From Pseudomonas aylmerensis (GTDB lineage: Bacteria; Pseudomonadota; Gammaproteobacteria; Pseudomonadales; Pseudomonadaceae), in contig NZ_MAUE01000029.1 in NCBI RefSeq assembly GCF_001702265.1, forward strand, positions 112,502 to 176,501: a stretch of 64,000 nt of DNA, in the 5' to 3' direction. The translations under genes were made by a program, and so were the position numbers. Shown piece by piece: positions 9,301-17,781 of this stretch. Within the stretch, counting starts at the first letter, position 1. The number at the start of each line of letters is the position of its first letter. Below the pieces are notes generated by a model. It was not told the DNA's origin. It did no database searches and was given only the letters and a program-made list of their open reading frames with translations.

Positions 9301-9651
9301 CGTTCCTTTGATTACGCGGCGGCGATGGCGCTGAATGTGCAGGGCGTGGATCACTCGACGGAGGCGGACGTTGCCCGCAAGCGCGTGACCGATCGTTACC
9401 TGAAAGAAGCGCGCCAGGCATTTATCCAGGCTTATCAGGCAGCTACGTCTACACTGGCGCATGACTGGCAGGATGCCAAGGGCCAGGACGCTGCGCTGAC
9501 GCTGTTCAGCCTCGAGAAGGCCGCGTATGAAGTGGCTTACGAAGCGGAAAATCGCCCGACCTGGCTGCCAGTGCCCCTGCAAGGGTTGCACGGCTTGCTG
9601 AGTGGGCTTGTACCTATATCGAAAACTGTACGCGGTGGGGAGACGTCATGA
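6304..9651 (+). CDS. treS: Trehalose synthase fused to maltokinase (TreS-Pep2)
   Basis: 1,115 residues, about twice a lone TreS. Residues 1 to about 560 are a GH13_16 barrel (YKDAVIYQVHVKSYFDSN, GLRLDAIPYL with Asp212, LLAEANQWPED with Glu254, FLRNHDELTLEM with Asp325). From about 600 on is a maltokinase with the kinase loop RVHGDLHLGQVL and LIDFEGEPARPL. Together the protein interconverts trehalose and maltose and phosphorylates maltose to maltose-1-phosphate, the GlgE donor. The ATG at 6304 has AGGAG six bases before it; an upstream in-frame start at 6265 has none. The stop overlaps the glgB start (ATGA), implying translational coupling. Confidence 0.97.
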   Translation: MAKKPKAATFIKDPLWYKDAVIYQVHVKSYFDSNNDGIGDFPGLIAKLDYIADLGVNTIWLLPFYPSPRRDDGYDIAEYRGVHSDYGTMADAKRFIAEAHKRGLRVITELVINHTSDQHPWFQRARKAKPGSAARDFYVWSDDDQKYDGTRIIFLDTEKSNWTWDPVAGQYFWHRFYSHQPDLNFDNPQVMKAVLSVMRYWLDMGIDGLRLDAIPYLIERDGTNNENLPETHGVLKQIRAEIDAHYPDRMLLAEANQWPEDTQLYFGDRKGDDGDECHMAFHFPLMPRMYMALAQEDRFPITDILRQTPEIPANCQWAIFLRNHDELTLEMVTDKERDYLWNYYAADRRARINLGIRRRLAPLVERDRRRVELLNSLLLSMPGTPTLYYGDEIGMGDNIYLGDRDGVRTPMQWSIDRNGGFSRANPASLVLPPIMDPQYGYQSVNVETQAQDPHSLLNWTRRMLAVRKQSKAFGRGSLKMLSPSNRRILAYTREFTGDDGRTEIILCVANVSRSAQAAELDLSAFAGMVPVEMLGGNAFPPIGQLNFLLTLAPYGFYWFVLAAENQMPSWHVEPAQSMPDFTTLVLKKRMEELLEEPCRATLEQTSLPAWLPKRRWFAGKDTAIDSVRIVYGARFGDPQHPVLLSELEVTAGGQVNRYQLPFGFLGEDQFTSALPQQLALARVRRVRQVGLVTDAFSLEHFIRAVIQGLQAGTVLNTSDGDLRFEATPHLARLQLNDESVVRYLSAEQSNSSVVVGESLVLKLIRKVSAGVHPELEMSAYLTAADYPNISPLLGSMVRRDAAGDDNLLMIAQGYLSNQGDAWSWTQNNLERAIRDELAEAISEQEQHYNALGELADFAGLLGQRLGEMHGVLGAKTTNKDFKPEVTTVKDTQAWAKDVGAQIDRALQLLKLHQSQLNPGDQALVSELLAQKKAIASHVQALAKATLGGLRIRVHGDLHLGQVLVVKGDAYLIDFEGEPARPLHERRGKHSPYKDVSGVLRSFDYAAAMALNVQGVDHSTEADVARKRVTDRYLKEARQAFIQAYQAATSTLAHDWQDAKGQDAALTLFSLEKAAYEVAYEAENRPTWLPVPLQGLHGLLSGLVPISKTVRGGETS

Positions 9652-11885
9652 GGTTTACACATAAAGAACCGCTGCAGCCGAAATTGACTGCATTGCCGGC
9701 GTCCAACGACGTCGAAGCGCTGGTGCGCGCCGAGCACCATGATCCGTTCTCGATCCTGGGGCCGCACGATGACGAGCAGGGCGGCCAGTTTATCCGCGCC
9801 TTCCTGCCGGAAGCCCTCAGTGTGCAGGTGCTGGCACGCGACAGCGGCGAGCAGATCGGCAGCCTCGATGCGACCCAGGTGCCGGGTTTGTTTGTCGGGC
9901 ACTTCGCGACTCGCCAGGCCTACCTGCTGAAAATCCAGTGGGCGGGCGGTGAGCAGATCACCGAAGACCCGTACAGCTTCCAGCAACTGCTGCTGGGTGA
10001 AATGGACCTGTACCTGTTTGCCGAAGGCAATCACCGCGACCTCGGCAGCTGCCTGGGCGCCCAGGTGACCAGCGTCGACGGCGTGGAGGGCGTGCGATTT
10101 GCCGTGTGGGCGCCGAATGCCCGGCGCGTGTCGGTGGTCGGCGACTTCAACATCTGGGACGGGCGTCGGCACCCGATGCGCCTGCGTCATCCGTCCGGTG
10201 TATGGGAGATCTTTATCCCACGCCTGCAACCGGGCGCAGCCTACAAATACGAAATTCTCGCTGCCAACGGGATCCTGCCGCTCAAGGCCGACCCGATGGC
10301 GCTGGCCACCCAACTGCCGCCGGACACCGCCTCCAAGGTCGCGGCGCCGTTGCAGGTGGACTGGCAGGACCATGCGTGGATGCAGTCGCGCGTCGAGCGT
10401 CAGAAGACCACCGCGCCGCTGTCGATCTACGAGCTGCACGTGGGTTCCTGGCAGTGCGAGCTGGACGAGGCGGGCGAGGTCTCGCGCCAATACAGCTGGC
10501 GCGAGCTGGCCGAACGGCTGGTGCCCTATGTGCAGCAACTGGGCTTCACCCACGTTGAACTGATGCCGATCATGGAGCACCCGTTCGGCGGCTCCTGGGG
10601 CTATCAGGCGCTGTCGCAATTCGCTCCGACGGCACGCTTTGGCTCGCCGGAAGACTTTGCCTACTTCGTCAATGCACTGCATCAGGCGGATATTGGTGTG
10701 ATTCTCGACTGGGTGCCGGCGCATTTTCCTACCGATACCCACGGTCTGGCGCAGTTCGATGGCACCGCGCTGTATGAATACGCCAATCCGCTCGAAGGCT
10801 TTCACCAGGATTGGGACACGCTGATCTACAACCTGGGCCGCACCGAAGTCCACGGCTTCATGCTGGCTTCGGCGCTGCACTGGCTCAAGCACTTCCACAT
10901 CGATGGGCTGCGCGTGGATGCCGTGGCGTCGATGTTGTACCGCGATTATTCGCGCAAGGCCGGCGAATGGGTGCCCAATCGCCACGGCGGTCGCGAGAAC
11001 CTCGAAGCCATCGACTTCCTGCGCCACCTCAACGACGTGGTCGCCCTGGAGGCGCCCGGTGCGCTGGTGATTGCCGAAGAATCCACCGCCTGGCCCGGCG
11101 TCAGCCAGCCCACCCAACAGGGCGGCCTGGGTTTCAACTACAAGTGGAACATGGGCTGGATGCACGATTCGCTGCACTACATCCAGCAGGACCCGGTGTA
11201 CCGCGCCCATCACCACAATGAACTGAGCTTCGGCCTGGTGTATGCCTGGTCCGAGCGTTTCATCCTGCCGATTTCCCACGATGAAGTGGTGCACGGCAAG
11301 CACTCGTTGATCGACAAGATGCCCGGCGACCGCTGGCAGAAATTTGCCAACCTGCGTGCTTACCTGGCGTTCATGTGGATGCACCCTGGCAAGAAACTGC
11401 TGTTCATGGGCTGCGAATTCGGCCAGTGGCGCGAGTGGAACCACGACCAGCAGCTGGATTGGTACCTGCTGCAATACCCGGAACACCGCGGCGTGCAGAA
11501 ACTGGTGGGCGACTTGAACCGCCTGTACCGCGAGGAACCGGCCCTGCACGAACAGGACAACGCGCCCCAGGGCTTCCAATGGCTGATCGGCGACGATGCG
11601 ATCAACAGCGTGTATGCCTGGCTGCGCTGGAGCAAGGATGGCAAGCCGGTGCTGGTGGTTGCCAACTTCACCCCGGTGCCGCGTGAGGCATACGCCGTCG
11701 GGGTGCCGTTTGCCGGGAGCTGGAGCGAAGTGCTCAACAGCGACGCTGACCTGTATGCGGGCTCCAATTACGGTAACGGTGGCACCGTTTCCACGCGTGA
11801 TGAGCCGCGCCATGGGCAGGCGGTCTCGCTGTCGTTGAATCTGCCGCCGTTGGGTGTGTTGATTCTGCGGCCGCAAGCGCTTTAA
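9648..11885 (+). CDS. glgB: 1,4-alpha-glucan branching enzyme
   Basis: 745 residues, the normal size. Two N-terminal beta-sandwich modules (CBM48, e.g. RFAVWAPNARRVSVVGDFN) precede a GH13_9 barrel with GSWGYQ, the nucleophile in DGLRVDAVASMLY (Asp424), the acid in VIAEESTAWP (Glu477) and PISHDEVVHGKHS (Asp545), then an all-beta C-terminus. It introduces alpha-1,6 branches into the linear glucan made by GlgE. Overlaps treS by four bases, so it is the third and last gene of the operon. No glgA, glgP, treY or treZ is in the window. Confidence 0.97.
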   Translation: MRFTHKEPLQPKLTALPASNDVEALVRAEHHDPFSILGPHDDEQGGQFIRAFLPEALSVQVLARDSGEQIGSLDATQVPGLFVGHFATRQAYLLKIQWAGGEQITEDPYSFQQLLLGEMDLYLFAEGNHRDLGSCLGAQVTSVDGVEGVRFAVWAPNARRVSVVGDFNIWDGRRHPMRLRHPSGVWEIFIPRLQPGAAYKYEILAANGILPLKADPMALATQLPPDTASKVAAPLQVDWQDHAWMQSRVERQKTTAPLSIYELHVGSWQCELDEAGEVSRQYSWRELAERLVPYVQQLGFTHVELMPIMEHPFGGSWGYQALSQFAPTARFGSPEDFAYFVNALHQADIGVILDWVPAHFPTDTHGLAQFDGTALYEYANPLEGFHQDWDTLIYNLGRTEVHGFMLASALHWLKHFHIDGLRVDAVASMLYRDYSRKAGEWVPNRHGGRENLEAIDFLRHLNDVVALEAPGALVIAEESTAWPGVSQPTQQGGLGFNYKWNMGWMHDSLHYIQQDPVYRAHHHNELSFGLVYAWSERFILPISHDEVVHGKHSLIDKMPGDRWQKFANLRAYLAFMWMHPGKKLLFMGCEFGQWREWNHDQQLDWYLLQYPEHRGVQKLVGDLNRLYREEPALHEQDNAPQGFQWLIGDDAINSVYAWLRWSKDGKPVLVVANFTPVPREAYAVGVPFAGSWSEVLNSDADLYAGSNYGNGGTVSTRDEPRHGQAVSLSLNLPPLGVLILRPQAL

Positions 11886-11926
11886 AGCGCTCTACACGGC
11901 TGGATTCTGTTGTCCGCGCTACTGGC

Positions 11927-11947
11927 AGGGTGCCACAATGGCACCCT
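11927..11947. terminator. Hairpin after glgB, possible operon terminator
   Basis: AGGGTGCCA (11927-11935) and TGGCACCCT (11939-11947) pair perfectly around a three-base loop, 42 bases after the glgB stop. No strong T-run follows. The stem covers an in-frame ATG at 11938 of the next gene, which argues that translation of that gene begins further on. Confidence 0.45.
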
Positions 11948-11976
11948 TGTCGTGGCAGTTGAATCAGGCGAATTTC

Positions 11977-13104
11977 ATGAACGGCCTTGGGCGTAGGCAG
12001 GACCAGGATTGCTTTATAGAGGAACAGGTGCGGACTGACCGTTTGCATCAGTTGTTTCGGCAGTCCTTTGCCGCGATTTTCGGCAGCTACCTCGCTGCGG
12101 TGATGCTCTGCTGGCTGTGTTGGGAGCGCTTTGACCACACGGTCATGCTGGTCTGGCTGTTGGTGCTGGCGGCCACGTCATTGCTGCGGGTCAAGATGTT
12201 CATGGAGTGGTTCCGCTGTCCCAACGGCGAGCGCACCCCGCAGCGCTGGGAACGTCGCTACTGGATCACGCTGATGCTCTCTGCCGGCGTCTGGGGCGCC
12301 GGCGCACTGGCCGTGATGCCGACCGACGATCGAGTGTCGCAGGTGCTGGTCATGCTGTTTACCGTGGGCATGTCGGTGAGTGCCGTCTCGTGTTATTCCG
12401 CGTATCGCTACATGACCCTGGCGTCCCTGGCCCTGGTGCTGCTGCCGTGCACGCTGTGGCTGTTGTTCCAGCCGTCGTCCATGCAAGTCGGGGTGGCTGT
12501 CGCGGTGCTGGTGTTCTCCACCTTTGTGGTCAGCGCCACGCGCAAGCTGTCGGATGCGCTGGAAAAAGCCTTTCGCCTGACCCGGCAAATGGAACGGGCC
12601 CACAACATCTCTACACGCGCCGCACAGACCGACGAACTCACCGGGCTGATGAACCGTCGCGCGTTTTTCGAACATGCCCAGGTGTTGTACGCGCAATGCC
12701 GCCACAATCAGCAGCCGTTGTGCGCGCTGATGCTGGACATGGACCACTTCAAGCAGATCAACGACACCTACGGTCACCAGGCCGGGGACCAGGTGCTGCG
12801 CCAGATTGGCGGGGTGATCAGTGCTTCGTTCCGCCAGGCCGATGTGTACGGCCGCCTGGGGGGCGAGGAGTTCGCTGTGCTGCTGCCCAATACCTCGCTG
12901 GAGGCAGCGCGAGACATTGCCGAGCAGTTGGTCAAGGCGATCTCCGGCCTGGTCTCCGAGCCGGTGCATGGCTTGACCGCCAGCCTCGGCGTGGCCTCCA
13001 CCCATACCCTTGACCAGGATTTGCACGGCCTGATGAACACCGCCGACAAGGCGCTGTATCGCGCCAAGGCGTTGGGTCGCAATCAAGTGGCCGTGGCGGA
13101 ATAG
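11977..13104 (+). CDS. Membrane-bound diguanylate cyclase (GGDEF)
   Basis: 375 residues from the chosen ATG. Six hydrophobic segments between about residues 30 and 190 form a membrane sensor of no family I can name. A GGDEF domain follows: TDELTGLMNRRAFFE, LDMDHFKQINDTYGH, and the active loop GRLGGEEF (GGEEF at 295-299). RQAD five residues before the loop is an inhibitory I-site (RxxD). It should make cyclic di-GMP with product inhibition; there is no EAL domain. An in-frame ATG at 11938 exists but lies within a hairpin. It lies downstream of glgB and converges with the histidine kinase gene, leaving two bases between their stops. Confidence 0.9.
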   Translation: MNGLGRRQDQDCFIEEQVRTDRLHQLFRQSFAAIFGSYLAAVMLCWLCWERFDHTVMLVWLLVLAATSLLRVKMFMEWFRCPNGERTPQRWERRYWITLMLSAGVWGAGALAVMPTDDRVSQVLVMLFTVGMSVSAVSCYSAYRYMTLASLALVLLPCTLWLLFQPSSMQVGVAVAVLVFSTFVVSATRKLSDALEKAFRLTRQMERAHNISTRAAQTDELTGLMNRRAFFEHAQVLYAQCRHNQQPLCALMLDMDHFKQINDTYGHQAGDQVLRQIGGVISASFRQADVYGRLGGEEFAVLLPNTSLEAARDIAEQLVKAISGLVSEPVHGLTASLGVASTHTLDQDLHGLMNTADKALYRAKALGRNQVAVAE

Positions 13105-13106
13105 GC

Positions 13107-15293
13107 TCAGTCCTTGAGCATGGCCTTGGCCAGCACGCGTGCGACCTGGTCGGCGGAGTAGGGCTTGGCGAGGAACTCGAAGCCTTCATAGCCGCTGTCA
13201 GCCAGCTCCTCGCTGTAGCCCGACGTGAGGACTATCGGCAGGTCCGGCCGGCGCTCGCGCAGCACCCTGGCCATCATCACGCCGGTGATCCCCGGCATGA
13301 CCACGTCCGAGAACACCCCGTCGAAGGCCATGGCGTCCTCGCCGGCCATCGCCAGTGCCTGTTCGGCATCGGTGGCCCAGGTGGTCTGGTAGCCCAGGTC
13401 CTGGAGGATCTGGTTGGCGAAGCGGCCCACGTCGAGGTTGTCTTCCACGATGAGGATATGGCGGTGCGACGGGTCATGGTCCGGGCACGCGGCTTGCTGC
13501 AGGTGCGCCAACTGGACTGCCTGGGATTCAACGGCCGGCAGGTACAGGGTAAATACCGTGCCCTGGCCCTGGGTGCTGGCCACGTCGACGTTGCCGCCGG
13601 ACTGCTTGGCGAAACCGAACACCTGGGACAAACCCAGCCCGGTGCCTTTGCCGACGGCCTTGGTGGTAAAGAACGGCTCGAAGATGCGCTCCAGGTTGTC
13701 GCTGGCCATGCCGCTGCCGGTGTCGGCCAGGGACACCGTGACGAAGGGCTGGCGCGACTCGGCGTCGCCACGGATACGCGGCAGGGCCGCCACGGTGGCC
13801 ACGCGCAGGGTCAGCGTGCCTTGGCCGTTCATGGCGTCACGGGCGTTGAGGGCCATATTGATCAGCGCGGTTTCGAACTGGCTGGAGTCGACGCGCACAT
13901 GGCACGGGCTGTCGGGCAACTCGACGCGCACCTGGATCCGCGCCCCGGTGAGGCTTTCCAGCATCTCGCCGATATTCCTGACCCGCAGGCTCACATCGAA
14001 CACTTCCGGGTTCAATGGCTGGCGCCGGGCGAAGGCGAGCAACTGGCTGGTGAGTTTGCTGGCCCGCTCGACGGTGTCCGACACCGCGCCCATGTAACGC
14101 TGGCGCCGCTCCTCGGAGAGACCGGGCTGGCGCAGGAAATCCACCGACGAGCGAATGATCGTCAGCAGGTTGTTGAAGTCATGGGCGACGCCGCCGGTCA
14201 ACTGGCCGATGGCTTCCAGCTTCTGGGACTGGCGCAGCGCGGCTTCGGCCTGGGAGAGGGCGGTGGTGCGTTCCGCCACCCGCTGTTCCAGGGTCGCATT
14301 CAGCTCGGTGAATGCGGCCAGGCCCTCACGCACGGCGACGTCGGCGCGCACGCGCTCGATATGTGCCCAGGAGCGTTCGGTGACTTCGCCCACCAGGGCC
14401 AGGTCATAGGGCGACCACACGCGCGCCGCTTTGTGATGCACGGCCATCAGCGCGGTGAGCCGGCCATGCTTGATCAGCGGGAAGCACACGGTCGCCAACG
14501 CGCCCAGGGCCTGGTAGCTGGCGGCGATGTGCGGCTCGAATTCGATGCGATTGTCCTGCACCACCACCGGCTCGCCGGCGTGCAGGCGTTGTACGGCCAA
14601 CTCACCGAACGAGGCCAGGCTGTAGCGTCCGACGATGCTCGGCGAGCCGGGCGCCGCCCAATTGCCGCGAATGGTGAAGCCGTCTTCATCGGCGTCCATG
14701 TCCGCATAGGCGCAGTTGGACACCTGCAGGTGCTCGGCCAGCAGGCGCGTGGTGGTGGACATGATGGTTTCGGCATCGGTGGCATTGGTCACGGCGTTGC
14801 CGATCGCATCCAGCACCGCCAGGCGCCGCGCTAGAAATACCGTGGCGGTGGTTTCGGTCACCGTGTCCAGCAAGCCGACGACCTTGCCCTGCGGATCGCG
14901 GATGGGGCTGTAGCAAAAGGTGAAGTAGGCCTGCTCGGGGCCCGCGCCACGCTCGATCAGCAGCGGGAAGTTCTCGATGTAGGTGGCATGCCCTTCGAAA
15001 GCCGCGTCCGCGATGGGGCCGACCTGGTCCCACACTTCATGCCAGGTTTCGCTGAAAGGTCGCCCCAGCGAGTAGGGCTTGTCGCCAAGGATGGGCACAA
15101 ACGCATCGTTGTAGAGCGTGATCAGGTGGGGCCCCCAGACGATGGCCTGGGGAAAGCTCGAGGCAAAACACAACGCTACCGTGGTCTTGAGCACATCCGG
15201 CCATTGTTCCAGCGGACCCAGGGGCGTACTTGCCCAATCATGCTGGCGTACCCGCTCAGCCATGTCGCTGCTGCTTTGCAGCCAATTCATCAT
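13107..15293 (-). CDS. Hybrid sensor histidine kinase with C-terminal receiver
   Basis: 728 residues, cytoplasmic (no membrane helix). Order: PAS-like region (about 40-150, YNDAFVPILGDKPY), GAF domain (about 165-310), short coiled coil, HisKA with GGVAHDFNNLLTIIRSS (phospho-His), HATPase (NMALNARDAM, DTGSGM, GKGTGLGLSQ), and a receiver domain from about 605 (HILIVEDN, phospho-Asp in DGVFSDVVMPG, LTSGYSEE). The HDFNN phosphoacceptor box places it with HWE/HisKA-type soluble kinases in which the attached receiver often dampens signalling. The first ATG at 15293 is followed directly by another; AAGGTG is a weak ribosome site. No response-regulator gene is adjacent. Confidence 0.92.
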   Translation of the reverse strand: MMNWLQSSSDMAERVRQHDWASTPLGPLEQWPDVLKTTVALCFASSFPQAIVWGPHLITLYNDAFVPILGDKPYSLGRPFSETWHEVWDQVGPIADAAFEGHATYIENFPLLIERGAGPEQAYFTFCYSPIRDPQGKVVGLLDTVTETTATVFLARRLAVLDAIGNAVTNATDAETIMSTTTRLLAEHLQVSNCAYADMDADEDGFTIRGNWAAPGSPSIVGRYSLASFGELAVQRLHAGEPVVVQDNRIEFEPHIAASYQALGALATVCFPLIKHGRLTALMAVHHKAARVWSPYDLALVGEVTERSWAHIERVRADVAVREGLAAFTELNATLEQRVAERTTALSQAEAALRQSQKLEAIGQLTGGVAHDFNNLLTIIRSSVDFLRQPGLSEERRQRYMGAVSDTVERASKLTSQLLAFARRQPLNPEVFDVSLRVRNIGEMLESLTGARIQVRVELPDSPCHVRVDSSQFETALINMALNARDAMNGQGTLTLRVATVAALPRIRGDAESRQPFVTVSLADTGSGMASDNLERIFEPFFTTKAVGKGTGLGLSQVFGFAKQSGGNVDVASTQGQGTVFTLYLPAVESQAVQLAHLQQAACPDHDPSHRHILIVEDNLDVGRFANQILQDLGYQTTWATDAEQALAMAGEDAMAFDGVFSDVVMPGITGVMMARVLRERRPDLPIVLTSGYSEELADSGYEGFEFLAKPYSADQVARVLAKAMLKD

Positions 15294-15461
15294 TGGGAGA
15301 ACACCTTGTTTGCCACAATCGGTCGAGCGCCTGAAGAGGTCAGGCTAACAAGCAACAGACCGAAATGAACGTTGCCAGTTCAGCGGAATTATCCACGAGA
15401 TGGCAATTTGATGCTTCATCCATTTGAATAGATAAATATTCCGCGATCCGGGCGCTGTTTT

Positions 15462-16316
15462 TTACTGCGATGTGCCGAACAAACCGGTCCAGTAGATCCC
15501 TGCGTCACTTTTCGGGTCCATGGCATAGGCCGCGCCCAATTCGCGAAACTGCGGGTTCATCAGGTTGGCGCAATGGCCGGGGCTGGCGAGCCAGCCGTCG
15601 ACGACCTTGCGCGGCGTGTCCAGGCCGGCGGCGATGTTTTCGCCGATGTTTTTCGCCGGGTAGCCGGCCAGTTCGGCGCGGTCACCGGGGGTGCGGCCGT
15701 CGTGGTCGAGGTGGTCGAAGAAATTGCCGTTGGCCATGTTGCGCGTGTGGCTGTTGGCGGCGCCGGCCAGGTCGTCATTCCAGGACAGCGGGGTGGTCGC
15801 GCTGAATGCCTGGGTGCCGCACTGGCGCGGTTGCGCGCGCGCGGTGTTGATCAGGGTGAGCAGTTGCTTGCCTTCGGTCTGCCAGTCGCCGAGGCCGCTG
15901 GACAGCAGTGGACGGGCGAGCACGATGCGCCAGTCCTGGCCGCTGTTGCTCACACCGATATCGACAAATTGCGGATCGAGCACCACGCGGCAGAAACTCT
16001 CGCGCACCGCCTTCATGGCAGCCTGGGCATCCTTGGGGCCGGACAGGCTGATGGCCTGCACATTCACCATCGGGTATGCCGCCCGGGCCAGGGCCTGTTG
16101 CAAGTCGCCGACATTGGTGGCCGGCAGCACCAGGCGGGTGTCGCTGGCCAAAGGTGGCAGTTCCTGGGAACCCTGGTCACCGCAGCGCTGTACCTGGCTG
16201 CGGTAGTCGTTGATCTGTTGCACCAGCTGGATTTCTTCATTCGCCATCGCGCTGGCGCAGAACACCGTACTGGCGGCCAGCGTCGTAAGACCCATCATCA
16301 ATGACAGAACGCGCAT
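15462..16316 (-). CDS. Secreted CAP (SCP/PR-1/YkwD) domain protein
   Basis: 284 residues with a clear Sec signal peptide (MRVLSLMMGLTTLAASTVFC, probable cleavage after ASAMA). The C-terminal half is a CAP domain: NSHTRNMANGNFFDHLDHDG, then KNIGENIAAGL and PGHCANLMNPQFRELGAAY. The usual cavity residues are present (two His, one Glu). The N-terminal about 130 residues have no family I recognise. Bacterial CAP proteins are exported and of mostly unknown biochemical role. It is transcribed alone, followed by the hybrid kinase in the same direction 168 bases on. Confidence 0.9.
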   Translation of the reverse strand: MRVLSLMMGLTTLAASTVFCASAMANEEIQLVQQINDYRSQVQRCGDQGSQELPPLASDTRLVLPATNVGDLQQALARAAYPMVNVQAISLSGPKDAQAAMKAVRESFCRVVLDPQFVDIGVSNSGQDWRIVLARPLLSSGLGDWQTEGKQLLTLINTARAQPRQCGTQAFSATTPLSWNDDLAGAANSHTRNMANGNFFDHLDHDGRTPGDRAELAGYPAKNIGENIAAGLDTPRKVVDGWLASPGHCANLMNPQFRELGAAYAMDPKSDAGIYWTGLFGTSQ

Positions 16317-16397
16317 GGACGTTACCCTTGAGCTTGAAAGTGCCCATGATGCGCGATGTAGGTGCGTCCATGCACCCGTTGGTCCGAACTTTTTTCC

Positions 16398-17723
16398 TCA
16401 GTTCTTGAATGCCGAGTGCTTGCGGCCCTGGTCACACAACGCAAACACCACCACCAGCAGCGCCGAAATGGCGAGGATTATCACCACGCCATCAGTGGAG
16501 TGGGTGGCCGATGCCGCCACCATCGACAGCGCACCCAGTGGCGCCAGGCCGCCAGCGATGGCGGTGCCGATTTCACGCCCGGTACCGAAGCCGGAAGAGC
16601 GCGTCTGGGTCGGGAACTGCCGGCTCAGGAACGAGCCCTGCGGGGCGAACATCATCGGTGCGAGGAGGCCGGTGCCGACGCCGATCGCGATGTAGATCAT
16701 CAGGCTTTCGCCGCTGTTGAGCAGGGCCAGGAACGGGTAGGCGAACAGCAGCGAGCACAGCCCGCCGAGGATCAGCACGTGCTTGCTGCTCCACTTGTCA
16801 CACAGCCAGCCGAAGCAAGGCACGGCGACGATGGCGATCAGGCTGGCGATGGTTACCGACAGCGACGTGACGTGCACATCCACGCCTTTGAATTGGGTCA
16901 GGTACGCCAGGGAGAAGGTCTTGAAGATGTAGCTCAGCGCGTTGTAGCCGATGGCAACGAAGAACACCACGGCCAGGCCTTTGAGGTCGTTCTTGAACAG
17001 GGCCTTGAGCGGCGAGGCCTTGGCCTTGGCGGCTTCTTTGCTAAGCTCCTTGAACTGCGGGGTTTCCGGAATGCTCTTGCGTACCCACAGGCCGACGCCC
17101 ACCAGCACGATGCTGCAGACGAAGGGAATGCGCCAGCCGCCGGCCAGCAGGAACTCGTTGCCGTTGATGGTCAGCAGGTAAACGGTGAGCGACGACAGCA
17201 ACAGGCCCAGGTTCAGGCCCAGCGCCGGCCATGCGCCTTGGCTGCCGCGCTTGCCCTGCGCCGCGTGCTCATAGGAGGTGACCGCCGCGCCGGACAGTTC
17301 GGCCCCCGCACCCAGGCCCTGGATGATGCGGATGAACACCAGCACGATCGGCGCCCAGATGCCGATGGAGGCGTAGCTGGGGATCAGGCCGATCAGCGTG
17401 GTGCACACGCCCATCAGGCAGAAGGTCACTACCAGCACTTGCTTGCGGCCGAACTTGTCGCCCAGGTAGCCAAACAGGATGCCGCCGAACGGGCGTGCGA
17501 TAAAGCCGATGGCAAAGGTCGAAAAGGCCATCAGCGTGGCGGTCTTCGGGTCGCTGTTATCGAAGAAGATTTTCGAGAACACAATCGCCGCCATGGTCGC
17601 GTACAGGTAAAAGTCGTACCACTCCAGCATTGAGCCAAAGATGGTCGCGGCGGCGACTTTGCGCAGGCGCTTGCGGGTTTGTTCGGGCGTTTCGGTGCCG
17701 GGGATGGAGGCAGATGCCGTCAT
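16398..17723 (-). CDS. MHS-family MFS transporter (KgtP-like dicarboxylate/proton symporter)
   Basis: 441 residues with twelve hydrophobic segments and metabolite:H+ symporter signatures: ATIFGSMLEWYDFYLYATMA near the N-terminus, FGYLGDKFGRKQVL between helices 2 and 3, and IRIIQGLGAGAELSGAAV. The family includes alpha-ketoglutarate, shikimate and citrate permeases. It starts 58 bases after lhgO on the same strand, with AAGGAAG before the ATG, so uptake of 2-oxoglutarate or L-2-hydroxyglutarate for LhgO is the natural guess. The exact substrate is inference. Confidence 0.88.
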   Translation of the reverse strand: MTASASIPGTETPEQTRKRLRKVAAATIFGSMLEWYDFYLYATMAAIVFSKIFFDNSDPKTATLMAFSTFAIGFIARPFGGILFGYLGDKFGRKQVLVVTFCLMGVCTTLIGLIPSYASIGIWAPIVLVFIRIIQGLGAGAELSGAAVTSYEHAAQGKRGSQGAWPALGLNLGLLLSSLTVYLLTINGNEFLLAGGWRIPFVCSIVLVGVGLWVRKSIPETPQFKELSKEAAKAKASPLKALFKNDLKGLAVVFFVAIGYNALSYIFKTFSLAYLTQFKGVDVHVTSLSVTIASLIAIVAVPCFGWLCDKWSSKHVLILGGLCSLLFAYPFLALLNSGESLMIYIAIGVGTGLLAPMMFAPQGSFLSRQFPTQTRSSGFGTGREIGTAIAGGLAPLGALSMVAASATHSTDGVVIILAISALLVVVFALCDQGRKHSAFKN

Positions 17724-17781
17724 GCTGTACTTCCTTCTGAGTCTTTGTAGTTATTGTCAAATGGAGGCGTATTGCCGGGTG

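Noticed and set aside
4223..11876. Very long reverse-strand reading frames opposite glgE, treS and glgB (590, 868 and 779 codons)
   Set aside because: They mirror the strong GC3 bias of the genuine genes, show His/Arg/Gln-rich composition without domains, and lack ribosome sites.
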